Source: Leptospira dzoumogneensis
Lineage (GTDB): Bacteria > Spirochaetota > Leptospiria > Leptospirales > Leptospiraceae
Assembly (NCBI RefSeq): GCF_004770895.1
Contig: NZ_RQHS01000018.1
Coordinates: forward strand, 124,001-188,000
Direction: 5' to 3'
Length of the DNA: 64,000 bases
In this document: in pieces, positions 1-7,920 of the stretch
Position numbering within the stretch: position 1 is the first letter of the stretch
How the letters are laid out: each line of letters begins with the position of its first letter
Position numbers and translations under genes: made by a program
Notes under the pieces: model-generated
Told to the model about the DNA's origin: nothing
Databases searched by the model: none
The model's input: only the letters and a program-made list of their open reading frames with translations

Positions 1-1511
1 GCTAAAATTTCCACGGACTCCGGATTTTTGACGAGGACCCCTTCTTTGGATTGGAGTAGATGGCTGATTACTAATGCCGCAGGCACACTTAGTCCTAATG
101 CACAAGGGCAGGCTACGATCAGAACGCTGATCGTATTTAAGATCGCTTCTTCTGTGGAATGGGAATTAAACCAGTAGATAAACGTTCCGACCGCAACAAA
201 CAAGACTACTTTTATGAATACTGCCGCCAGTTTATCGGTACTTCTTTGTATTTTTGGTTTTGTTAATAAAGAATCTTCTAATATTCTTCCGATCTGTGCG
301 AGTGAACTTTCGTTTGCATTTCCTTTCGCCTGGAATTTTATATCCGTGGAAAGTGAAACTGAACCTGCTTTGATCTCTGTTCCTCTGGATTTTCGGATCG
401 GTTTACTTTCTCCTGTCAAAACGGATTCGTCGAAAAATGCAGTTTCGGATTCTAAGATCCCGTCTACCGGGGCCTTACTTCCCAGGGATAATCTGACTAT
501 ATCTCCTCTTTCGATAGAGGAGGCGGAATGTTTGGACCAGATCCCTTTTTTGGATACTTCGTATTCTTCGGGTAGAAGGGAGAGTAATTCCCCTATTTTA
601 GCGCCCGCCTTGTAACGGATCATCGCCTCGAAATATTTTCCAAGTAATATGAAGAAGTAGATGGTGCAAACCGAGTCGAAATAAACTTCTCCCTTTCCGG
701 AAACGGTTACATAGATACTATAGAAGTAGGCGAGACTTACTCCTGCGAATAATAATGTATCCATTCCGAGGAGTTTTCTTTTCCAGGATTCGTAAGCTCC
801 TTTCCAGAAAGGATAACCCGAATAAAAATAGACCGGCGTAGCGAATATCCAGGATATATAATGGAATAAATTTTTAATATTGAATTCCATTCCTTCGAAG
901 TAACCTGCGTATAGGCTCGCGGAGAATAACATGATATTCCCCCAACAAAAGCCTGCTACTATCATCCGAATGCTAAGTTCTTGGAAGGGTTTCTCCACCT
1001 TGGATTCAGCTTTTAGGGGAGAATATAGTTTGGCTTTGTATCCCAAACTTTCGATCGTTTTGATAATTTTCCCTAGTGTGATCTTAGAAAGATCGAATCC
1101 TACTTTGAGTCTTCCTGTTCCAAAATTGATCCTTGCTTCTTGGACACCTTCCGTTTTTGTGAGAACGGTTTCGATCAGCCATACACAGGCGGAACAATGC
1201 AGGTTGGTGACTGTGATATAAACATTTGAATCCGCGCCGGTCCTCTTTTCTAGATATTCGGAATATACGGATTCATTATCCAATTCTTCCGGGGAAATTT
1301 TTTGGATCTCTTTATCGATCGGTTCTAAGGACTGGGATCCTCTGATCTGATAGAATTTGTCTAGTCCGTTTTCGAGTAATAGATGAGAGATCTCCGCGCA
1401 TCCGTTACAGCAATATTCTCTTTCAACTCCGCGTTCTGTTCTGCGTATGGAAACCCCGTCAATTTCAGTATTACAATGAAAACATAATGTTCTGTTTTCT
1501 AATACTTTCAA
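1..1511 (-). CDS. ccoI: Copper-type P1B ATPase, CcoI/FixI-like (partial, 3' end outside window)
   Basis: Membrane ATPase expected to move copper for cbb3 oxidase assembly. The visible part starts at a TTG at 1511 that overlaps the ccoH stop (TTGA), because no in-frame ATG lies nearby. The N-terminus has two Cys pairs (CFHC near residue 10, CCNGC near 33) typical of the metal-binding domain before FixI-type ATPases. An HMA domain with LHCSACVW follows near residue 102, then membrane segments and the CPC metal-channel motif at residues 468-470 (bases 102-110). The gene leaves the window shortly after GVLVKNPESVEIL, just before the expected DKTGT phosphorylation site, so that site and the nucleotide-binding domain cannot be checked. 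Its place at the end of the cco operon favours CcoI over a detoxifying CopA. Confidence 0.93.
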   Translation of the reverse strand, partial: MKVLENRTLCFHCNTEIDGVSIRRTERGVEREYCCNGCAEISHLLLENGLDKFYQIRGSQSLEPIDKEIQKISPEELDNESVYSEYLEKRTGADSNVYITVTNLHCSACVWLIETVLTKTEGVQEARINFGTGRLKVGFDLSKITLGKIIKTIESLGYKAKLYSPLKAESKVEKPFQELSIRMIVAGFCWGNIMLFSASLYAGYFEGMEFNIKNLFHYISWIFATPVYFYSGYPFWKGAYESWKRKLLGMDTLLFAGVSLAYFYSIYVTVSGKGEVYFDSVCTIYFFILLGKYFEAMIRYKAGAKIGELLSLLPEEYEVSKKGIWSKHSASSIERGDIVRLSLGSKAPVDGILESETAFFDESVLTGESKPIRKSRGTEIKAGSVSLSTDIKFQAKGNANESSLAQIGRILEDSLLTKPKIQRSTDKLAAVFIKVVLFVAVGTFIYWFNSHSTEEAILNTISVLIVACPCALGLSVPAALVISHLLQSKEGVLVKNPESVEIL

Positions 1512-1993
1512 TGGATTACCTTAGTGGATACTGTCTTTTCCAGTATCCCTTCCGGGATCTTGGCAGAGACGGAAATTCTCCATTCTCCCGGGAATGGAAT
1601 AGAAAGTGTTCCTTGGTATTTTCCCGGAGTGATCTCTTTTAAGGCGATTGTCTCGTTGAATTTTTCAGTGGCGGTTTTATCCAACTGGACTTGGATCTGA
1701 GCACCTTTGATCCTTTCCTGTCCATGTTTGAATTCCAAATATAGTTCTTGTTTTCCAGATCGGAATACATTCGGATTTTGGATCCAATCCGCTTGGAATC
1801 CGTAACCGGCCTCTATCATTTTTCTTTGAGATAGAATGGACTGTTCGTATTTGAGCCCTTTTTCGTAATAGTTGGAATCGATAGCAGGTGTATGTCCCGC
1901 TAATGCAAGTTTTACTGTGTAAAATGTAGCAGCAAACAATGCCAGAAATGCGATCTTGATCACCCAAAATGCTCTTTTTAAACTAACGTCCAT
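1508..1993 (-). CDS. ccoH: FixH/CcoH family cbb3 oxidase assembly protein
   Basis: Small membrane-anchored assembly factor of 161 residues. One hydrophobic segment (about residues 8-32, FWVIKIAFLALFAATFY) is followed by the family's NYYEKGLKYE motif near residue 42 and a beta-rich periplasmic domain. This fits the FixH family, which helps CcoI and CcoG supply copper and assemble the cbb3 complex. It overlaps ccoG by 11 bases upstream and the ATPase by 4 bases downstream, so translation is probably coupled. The order ccoG-ccoH-ccoI is the classical one. Confidence 0.93.
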   Translation of the reverse strand: MDVSLKRAFWVIKIAFLALFAATFYTVKLALAGHTPAIDSNYYEKGLKYEQSILSQRKMIEAGYGFQADWIQNPNVFRSGKQELYLEFKHGQERIKGAQIQVQLDKTATEKFNETIALKEITPGKYQGTLSIPFPGEWRISVSAKIPEGILEKTVSTKVIH

Positions 1994-3350
1994 GGACTAT
2001 CCTCTCATCGTTTTGTATTTTCCAGCCGGAGATAGATACCGGTAGCAGGAATGGAACTGTTTCCGATTTGGAATATTCAAAATCCTGAATGTCTATCACT
2101 TTCAGCTTGATATCATGGCTTCTTTTTTTAGCGTCTTGTTCCGAAATTTTAAGTTCTATAAATAGTCTGTATCTTTCTTCGGAATTACCTTTTAACTCCA
2201 CAACGGCTTCTTCCGTTCCACCTACGAGTATTCTTCTTTCTCCCTGAAGATCTGAATTTTCTATTTCGAATTTTAAGGTCCTATCCTTGGAAGTCAGGTT
2301 CTGCATTTGTACTTCGTAGAAATTCCGAACGATCCCGTTTTGGATGAGCATCGGTTGTATATTTCTGTCCGGAAGAACGGATAGATAGAGAGGAACCCTG
2401 CTGGATAATAAGATGCCGATAGCGGAAACAGTTAGTATTAAGAAAAGTGCATACACTATGGTCCTTGACCGTATCCAGCGGATGGAAGAACCTTTTTCGG
2501 AGATCTGATTTTCGGACCAATATCCGATCAGTGTTTTTTTATTTTCCTTAGCCATTTGTTTTGTGCATGCGTCGGAACATTTTCCGCAGGCGATACACCA
2601 AGGATTGGCTCCATCCCTGATATCTATTCCTGTAGGACATACTACAAGGCACATATTACAAGCGGTACAATCTCCTATCTTAGTTTGCCCTTTTCTTCTT
2701 GGTTCTCCTCGAGTGTAATCATAGGTGATATTAACTGAATGATTGTCCATCATCACCGTTTGGAAACGTGCATAAGGACATCCGTATTTGCAGAATTGCT
2801 CCCGTATGAATGCTATATCGGCATACATCGCGAATGTAAAAAATCCTAGGAATAAGGACCAAGTAGGGAAATCTAAATTAGGATTTTGGAAATAATGGAT
2901 CATTTGGTATGGATCCGAGAAATAAGAGATCCATGCGAAGGATGCGGCAAAGCTTACAAAGATCCAAGCTGCATGAGTTAAAATTACTAATGCGGGATTT
3001 GCGTCCTTCTTTCCGTATTTGGAATCTTGGATCCTTCTTCCTATCCAATCGAAAATATCCGAGTAGATCGTTTGAGGGCAGGCCCATCCGCACCAAACTC
3101 TACCGATTAGAGTGGTAAAAAAGAAAAGGGAAAGTCCTGCGGCGATCAGGAATAGATGAAGAAAGTATCCTTCCTGTGGAATAAAAATATGACCGAATAG
3201 AAAGAACTTTCTATCCGGTATATCCAATCGGATAACTTGAAATCCGTCCCAGCGAATCCAAGGCGTTATAAAAAAGAGAAGAACCAAGAATACCTGGACG
3301 TAATTTCTTGCGGTCCTTATCTTTCCCTGCATCGGTCTTGAAATGATCAT
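1983..3350 (-). CDS. ccoG: Cytochrome c oxidase accessory protein CcoG (RdxA/FixG)
   Basis: Membrane-bound iron-sulfur protein of 455 residues, in the family that reduces copper for cbb3 oxidase maturation. It has N-terminal membrane segments, then the NapH-like motif GRVWCGWACPQTIYSD near residue 85, further membrane segments, and a dicluster ferredoxin region (CTACNMCLVVCP and CIACGKCSDAC, about residues 228-262). Another membrane segment follows, then the C-terminal Ig-like FixG domain. A strong ribosome site (AAGGAGG) sits upstream of the ATG at 3350. All expected cluster-ligand cysteines are present. It lies 36 bases after ccoP. Confidence 0.96.
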   Translation of the reverse strand: MIISRPMQGKIRTARNYVQVFLVLLFFITPWIRWDGFQVIRLDIPDRKFFLFGHIFIPQEGYFLHLFLIAAGLSLFFFTTLIGRVWCGWACPQTIYSDIFDWIGRRIQDSKYGKKDANPALVILTHAAWIFVSFAASFAWISYFSDPYQMIHYFQNPNLDFPTWSLFLGFFTFAMYADIAFIREQFCKYGCPYARFQTVMMDNHSVNITYDYTRGEPRRKGQTKIGDCTACNMCLVVCPTGIDIRDGANPWCIACGKCSDACTKQMAKENKKTLIGYWSENQISEKGSSIRWIRSRTIVYALFLILTVSAIGILLSSRVPLYLSVLPDRNIQPMLIQNGIVRNFYEVQMQNLTSKDRTLKFEIENSDLQGERRILVGGTEEAVVELKGNSEERYRLFIELKISEQDAKKRSHDIKLKVIDIQDFEYSKSETVPFLLPVSISGWKIQNDERIVHGR

Positions 3351-3386
3351 TATGCCCCTCCTTATGATCCTCTGAGACGGTTGAAT

Positions 3387-3920
3387 TTATTTGGAAGATT
3401 TAAGCTCCGGATTTTTCGAGGCTAACCATGCAAGCACTTGGTATACTTTTTCGGAACCCAGCGAGTTCTCGTGTGCCGGCATAGGTCCTCTGCCTAATTT
3501 AGCCCTCTCTATTGAAATCCCCTTCATAACGGTTTCATAAAGTTCAAGATCCGTGTTTCCGTGCAGCCATTCCTTATCCATTAGGTTCGGGCCTACTAAA
3601 CCTTCTCCTGTTGGGCCATGACAAGCAACACAATATGTTTGGAATGTTTTTTGTCCTGCATTGATCGCATCTTGATTTCCTCTGAACGGGTTGGATCCAT
3701 CTTTGGATTCTACCGCAACGTTACGGTTTGGAAATTCTTTCTCAAATTCCTGTATTTGGGCAGCGTAATATTCGCTCGTTCCCCAATCCGAAAAAACGTG
3801 GAAGTATACCGCATAAAACCCTGCGAAAATTATACATCCTAAGAACACCCATTTCCACCATTCAGGAAGAGGGTTATCCGCTTGTCTGATCCCGTCGAAT
3901 TCCTTGTTAGGATCGCTCAT
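3387..3920 (-). CDS. ccoP: cbb3 oxidase subunit III, CcoP (single-haem form)
   Basis: Membrane-anchored c-type cytochrome that feeds electrons to the cbb3 oxidase. The N-terminal segment PLPEWWKWVFLGCIIFAG and the following GTSEYYAAQ region are typical of CcoP. The protein has only 177 residues and one haem-binding site (CVACH, about residue 97), with a distal Met candidate in RGPMPAHE near residue 147. Most described CcoP proteins are about 300 residues with two haem domains, so one domain is missing here. The gene is otherwise intact, with a GGAGG site at the end of ccoQ. Confidence 0.92.
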   Translation of the reverse strand: MSDPNKEFDGIRQADNPLPEWWKWVFLGCIIFAGFYAVYFHVFSDWGTSEYYAAQIQEFEKEFPNRNVAVESKDGSNPFRGNQDAINAGQKTFQTYCVACHGPTGEGLVGPNLMDKEWLHGNTDLELYETVMKGISIERAKLGRGPMPAHENSLGSEKVYQVLAWLASKNPELKSSK

Positions 3921-3921
3921 A

Positions 3922-4068
3922 TTAATCCTCCTCCAGCATTCTGAATTTAGGTTTTTCCATTCTTTCTTTTCTGGAACTTCTATATACGTATAAGATAATC
4001 GTAAATATGGAAAGTACCAGGATCGGAAGTCTTAATGATTTATAGATTTGTAATGTATCTAGATCCAT
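3922..4068 (-). CDS. ccoQ: CcoQ/FixQ-like small cbb3 subunit (48 aa)
   Basis: A 48-residue reading frame between ccoO and ccoP, starting at ATG 4068 and ending at TAA 3924-3922. It reads MDLDTLQIYKSLRLPILVLS and then a hydrophobic stretch, a basic patch (YRSSRKERMEK) and an acidic end (MLEED). A single membrane helix followed by charged residues is the layout of CcoQ, which stabilises the cbb3 complex. Position (ccoN-O-Q-P) supports the call more than sequence identity, since CcoQ is poorly conserved. Its last codons carry the ribosome-binding site for ccoP, and it ends two bases before that ATG. Confidence 0.85.
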   Translation of the reverse strand: MDLDTLQIYKSLRLPILVLSIFTIILYVYRSSRKERMEKPKFRMLEED

Positions 4069-4076
4069 ATTTCACC

Positions 4077-4766
4077 TCACTGTAAACTTTTGGACAATTC
4101 GGCGGTATCTCTTCCCAACTTCAGAAGATATGCGATCAGTGCATCTCCGGCAGTTTTACCCGCTAATAGGGTAGAAGCAGAGGAAATATCTTCTTCCGTA
4201 TAAGGAACTCCTATCTTTTGGAGTCCTCTCATATGGTCCGCGATCTTAGAAGCGTCAACTATGGAAGATTCTTCGAATAGCCAAGGATAAGCAGGCATAA
4301 TGGAACCTTTTGCGGTATCTCTAGGATTGATCAAATGTGTCTTATGCCACTCGGCAGATGGTTGGATCTGTGATTCGTGAGCAAGATCCGGGCCTGTTCT
4401 TTTGGATCCCCATAAGAAAGGGTGATCGTAAACATATTCTCCCGCTTTGGAATATCCGTCTTTACCGTAAGAATGTTGCGGATCGAAACGATCTACTTCC
4501 CATTTGAAAGGACGTATCATCTGAGTATGACAGTTATTACATCCTTCTTTCTGATAAACGTCTCTTCCCGCCAATTCTAATGCGTTATACGGTTTTACGT
4601 TCTGGATGGGTTCCGCCGTTTTCGAGAGAAAGAATGGAGGGACCAATTCAAATAATCCACCGATCAGGATGGCGATCGTGGTATAAAGAGTGAACTTAAC
4701 TCCGTGTTTTTCCCACTGATCCGTAAAACCGGAGAACCAATCCAATAATTTGTCGAACCAATTCAT
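4077..4766 (-). CDS. ccoO: cbb3 oxidase subunit II, CcoO (mono-haem cytochrome c)
   Basis: A 229-residue membrane-anchored cytochrome c. It has one N-terminal membrane helix (about residues 22-45), one haem site CNNCH near residue 77 followed by the signature TQMIRPFKWEVDRF, and an axial Met candidate in GSIMPAYPWL near residue 155. Length and motifs match CcoO, which passes electrons from CcoP to CcoN. Its ATG overlaps the ccoN stop (ATGA), with a GAGGAG ribosome site inside ccoN. Confidence 0.96.
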   Translation of the reverse strand: MNWFDKLLDWFSGFTDQWEKHGVKFTLYTTIAILIGGLFELVPPFFLSKTAEPIQNVKPYNALELAGRDVYQKEGCNNCHTQMIRPFKWEVDRFDPQHSYGKDGYSKAGEYVYDHPFLWGSKRTGPDLAHESQIQPSAEWHKTHLINPRDTAKGSIMPAYPWLFEESSIVDASKIADHMRGLQKIGVPYTEEDISSASTLLAGKTAGDALIAYLLKLGRDTAELSKSLQ

Positions 4767-6202
4767 ACAATTTTCTCCTCTTTTGATCCGATCCTTAGAT
4801 CGATTTCCTTAAATCCGGAGCCGGAGTTCAGGATTGTGCGGACAACATTATAGATCATGATGAGTAGTCCGATCAGATATAGACCGCCTCCGATACCTCG
4901 GAATAATCTATATGGTTTCAAAGTTTCGGTAATCTGTACCCAGTTCGGGAATTTTAATGCTCCTGTTTCGTCTATCGCTCTCCACATGGAGCCTTCAGTG
5001 ATACCGGATACCCACATGGATACGATATATAATAAGATCCCGAGAGTTGCGACCCAGAAGTGAGTGTTTGCAAGTTTTTCCGAGAATAGGTTCGTATTCC
5101 ACAATCTCGGCACTAGATAATAAATGACCGCGAACGACATCATTCCTACCCAGCCTAAGGTTCCTCCGTGAACGTGGCCGATGATCCAGTCGGTGTTATG
5201 ACCTAAGCCGCTTACCGCTCTAATGGAAAGAAGAGGACCTTCGAAAGTGGACATACCGTAGAACGTAAGTCCCACGAGTAACATCTTCAATGTCGCATCC
5301 GTTTTGATCTTTTCTTTAGCCTGAGTGAGAGTTAAAAATCCGTTTAACATTCCTCCCCAAGAAGGCATCCATAACATGATACTGAATACCATACCTGTCG
5401 TTTGTAACCAATCAGGAAGAGGAGAATAAAGTAGATGGTGAGGACCTGCCCAAATGTACAGAAAGATCAAACTCCAGAAGTGAATGATGGAGAGTCTGTG
5501 GCTGTAGATAGGTTGTTTGATATGTTTAGGAAGATAATAGTACATCAATCCCAAAAATGGAGTGGTAAGAACGAATGCCACCGCGTTGTGTCCATACCAC
5601 CATTGGATGTTTGCATCATACACACCCGAGTAAACGGAGTAGGATTTGATCCAACTTACCGGAATAGAAAGATTATTAACTATAAATAAGATCGGGATGG
5701 TGACCCAAGATGCGATATAGAACCAGATCGCTGCATATAGTTGTTTTTCTTCACGCGTAAAGATCGTTGCGAAATAATTGATCAGGAATATCACAAACCA
5801 GATCACGATCATAAGATCCAATGGCCATTCCAATTCTGCGTATTCCTTGGATTGGTTTAAACCTAAAGGTAAAGTGATTGCCGCAGCGATTATGGTGAGG
5901 TTGTAGAGGGATAAGTGAAGATATGCGAGTTTATCGCTCCATATCCTTACTCTACAAAGTCTTTGTACAGTGTGGTAACCTGTTGCGAATATGATACTTA
6001 ATGCGAACCCGAAAATAGCCGCATTCGTATGCAAAGGCCTCAGCCTGCCGAAAGTGAAGTAGGGTCCGAAATTTAATTCAGGATATACCATTTGGAAGGC
6101 GACCCATACTCCCACAAGCATGGAAGCCACACCCCAAACCAATCCCGATATCAAAAATCCTTTGACGATCGTATCGTTATATTTTTGTTCTGAAGAACTC
6201 AT
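4763..6202 (-). CDS. ccoN: cbb3-type cytochrome c oxidase catalytic subunit CcoN
   Basis: Haem-copper oxidase subunit I, 479 residues, about 12 membrane helices. It holds the low-spin haem ligand in RPLHTNAAIFGF (about residue 58), the CuB motif WWYGHNAVAF near residue 205, HHLLYSPLPDW near 255 and the haem-ligand region LGHNTDWIIGHVHGGT near 336-350. It reduces oxygen to water with high affinity and pumps protons, so it marks microaerobic respiration. It is the first gene of the cco operon. A perfect FNR/FixK-like site lies about 100 bases upstream. Confidence 0.97.
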   Translation of the reverse strand: MSSSEQKYNDTIVKGFLISGLVWGVASMLVGVWVAFQMVYPELNFGPYFTFGRLRPLHTNAAIFGFALSIIFATGYHTVQRLCRVRIWSDKLAYLHLSLYNLTIIAAAITLPLGLNQSKEYAELEWPLDLMIVIWFVIFLINYFATIFTREEKQLYAAIWFYIASWVTIPILFIVNNLSIPVSWIKSYSVYSGVYDANIQWWYGHNAVAFVLTTPFLGLMYYYLPKHIKQPIYSHRLSIIHFWSLIFLYIWAGPHHLLYSPLPDWLQTTGMVFSIMLWMPSWGGMLNGFLTLTQAKEKIKTDATLKMLLVGLTFYGMSTFEGPLLSIRAVSGLGHNTDWIIGHVHGGTLGWVGMMSFAVIYYLVPRLWNTNLFSEKLANTHFWVATLGILLYIVSMWVSGITEGSMWRAIDETGALKFPNWVQITETLKPYRLFRGIGGGLYLIGLLIMIYNVVRTILNSGSGFKEIDLRIGSKEEKIV

Positions 6203-6300
6203 TCTTGATCTCTCCGGTTTTTTCCGTGAAGGATAATTCCATATTTAGATTGGAATGTCGAAACGCAAGTAATCCGACTTTTTCTTCCTTCGAAACGGTC

Positions 6301-6314
6301 TTGATAATTATCAA
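6301..6314 (-). promoter_or_regulatory. FNR/FixK/Anr-type operator upstream of ccoN
   Basis: TTGATAATTATCAA is a perfect match to the FNR-family consensus TTGAT-N4-ATCAA. Its centre is about 105 bases upstream of the ccoN start. FNR-type proteins usually activate from sites near -41.5, which would place transcription start near 6266 and give a leader of about 60 bases; a weak -10-like ATTACT lies near 6268-6273. The regulator itself is not in this window. The site is a palindrome, so strand is assigned from the gene it faces. Confidence 0.8.
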
Positions 6315-6384
6315 GAGGAGGGTAGGGAGTTGAATTTGATTGTCAATAAATTAGTGTTTAATGAAATTCTAATGTATAGTGGAA

Positions 6385-6411
6385 AATTCTCCGTTTTCGA
6401 TTTTGAGAATT
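6385..6411 (-). terminator. Weak hairpin at the 3' end of the CoA-transferase gene
   Basis: A 7-base stem (AATTCTC / GAGAATT) with a 13-base loop overlaps the stop codon of the CoA-transferase gene. On the minus strand it is followed by TTCC only, so termination would be weak. Confidence 0.3.
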
Positions 6412-7687
6412 AAAATCCTTTGAATCTCTCGAACGCTTCTCTTTCCAGGGATTCTCTGTGATTAGGATGAGCAATTTGTGTAAGAAGTTTCGCTCTTTGT
6501 TTTAGGTTTTTGCCGTAAAGGTCCGCAATTCCGTATTCAGTGATTACATAATGAACATGTGCTCTTGTAGTGGTTACACTTGCGCCAGGCTGAAGAATTG
6601 GAACGATCCTTGATTTACCATGAGAAGTCACGGAAGGAAGTGCAATGATCGGTTTACCACCGTCTGAAAGAGAGGCTCCCCGGATAAAATCCATCTGTCC
6701 TCCCACTCCCGAATATTGTCTTGTTCCGATAGAATCCGCACATACTTGGCCGGTGAGATCCACTTCGATCGCTGAATTGATTGCGGTTACTTTGGGATTT
6801 TTGCGAATATTCGCAGTATCGTTAATATATCCTATATCTAAAAATACGACTTCCGGATTATCATCCACGAAATCATAAAGTTTTCTGGTGCCCATCACGA
6901 ATCCGGTGACTATCTTTCCCGGATGGATCTTTTTGTTTTTACCGGTGATAATTCCTTTTTCCACCAAAGGGATCACACCGTCGGAAAACATTTCAGTATG
7001 GATCCCTAGATCTTTATGATTTTTTAAACAAGATAGGACCGCATCCGGGATGGCACCTATTCCCATTTGGAGAGTGGCCCCATCTTCTACAAGACCTGCT
7101 ATATATTCTCCTATTTTAGCTTCTACCGGATCGGGTTCCGCATGTGAGGCTTCTAAGAGAGGAATATTACCTTCTACTAATTTATGGATTTTGTTTATAT
7201 GAATGATCCCGTCCCCATGGGTCCTAGGCATAAAACGATTCACCTGAGCGATCACAACGTTTGCGGAATCCACTGCGGCCTTACTTGTATCTACGGAAAC
7301 TCCCAAGGAACAAAATCCATGTTTATCCGGAGGAGAAACAGTGATAAGTGCCACATCTAAAGGAAGTATCTTTTTTCTGAATAGAGAAGGGCATTCGCTT
7401 AAAAAGATCGGCAAGTAATCCGCTCTTCCTTCTTTTACGGCTTCTCTCATGTTTGCGCCCACGAATAAAGCGTTCGTATGAAAAGAAGCCTCCATTCCAT
7501 TTTGCGCATATGGAACTTCTCCTTCCGTATGGATATGAACGATCTCAATATTCCGTAGTTCGGAAGATTTGGCACTCAATGCTTCTATCAGAAGTTTTGG
7601 GGCAGCATATACGCTGTGGATAAAAATCCTTTGGTCGTTTTCGATCTCTGAAACTGCTTCTTTCGGGGAAACAAAATGTAAATCCAT
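6410..7687 (-). CDS. Acetyl-CoA hydrolase/transferase family protein (4-hydroxybutyrate CoA-transferase-like)
   Basis: A 425-residue family I CoA-transferase. Visible signatures are GIGAIPDAV (CoA-site glycine loop, about residue 212), HTEMFSDGV with Glu232 in the place of the catalytic glutamate of this family, EVDLTGQVCADSIG near 308 and GVGGQMDFIRGA near 326. Length and motif order fit the AbfT/Cat group, which moves CoA between acetyl-CoA and a short acid (4-hydroxybutyrate, propionate, succinate). The substrate cannot be told from sequence. It stands alone, divergent from the hybrid kinase. An imperfect direct repeat lies in its upstream region. Confidence 0.88.
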   Translation of the reverse strand: MDLHFVSPKEAVSEIENDQRIFIHSVYAAPKLLIEALSAKSSELRNIEIVHIHTEGEVPYAQNGMEASFHTNALFVGANMREAVKEGRADYLPIFLSECPSLFRKKILPLDVALITVSPPDKHGFCSLGVSVDTSKAAVDSANVVIAQVNRFMPRTHGDGIIHINKIHKLVEGNIPLLEASHAEPDPVEAKIGEYIAGLVEDGATLQMGIGAIPDAVLSCLKNHKDLGIHTEMFSDGVIPLVEKGIITGKNKKIHPGKIVTGFVMGTRKLYDFVDDNPEVVFLDIGYINDTANIRKNPKVTAINSAIEVDLTGQVCADSIGTRQYSGVGGQMDFIRGASLSDGGKPIIALPSVTSHGKSRIVPILQPGASVTTTRAHVHYVITEYGIADLYGKNLKQRAKLLTQIAHPNHRESLEREAFERFKGF

Positions 7688-7705
7688 ATCGGAATAATTT
7701 TCTAA

Positions 7706-7780
7706 TTTTTACCGAGTGGAAGTCAAGGGACAAAATTTGCGAAAACGTATTGATATTTCTTAGTTTTTACCTAGTTGAAG
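7706..7780. repeat. Pair of imperfect 17-bp direct repeats in the divergent promoter region
   Basis: TTTTTACCGAGTGGAAG at 7706-7722 recurs as TTTTTACCTAGTTGAAG at 7764-7780, 15 of 17 bases matching, 58 bases apart. They lie 19-93 bases upstream of the CoA-transferase start and 140-215 bases upstream of the kinase start. They could be two binding sites for one regulator. No further copy was noticed in the window. Confidence 0.5.
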
Positions 7781-7920
7781 AGAGTATAAAAGAAGATCGG
7801 CCTGATCCGAAAGATCCCTAGAATAAGGGAGAATTTTGTTCCTTCTATTTATTTACCGAATAGTCTTTTGGAATATTAAAAAGGTTTATAAATCCGGAAT
7901 GGTCTGAAGAATCAGTGTAG

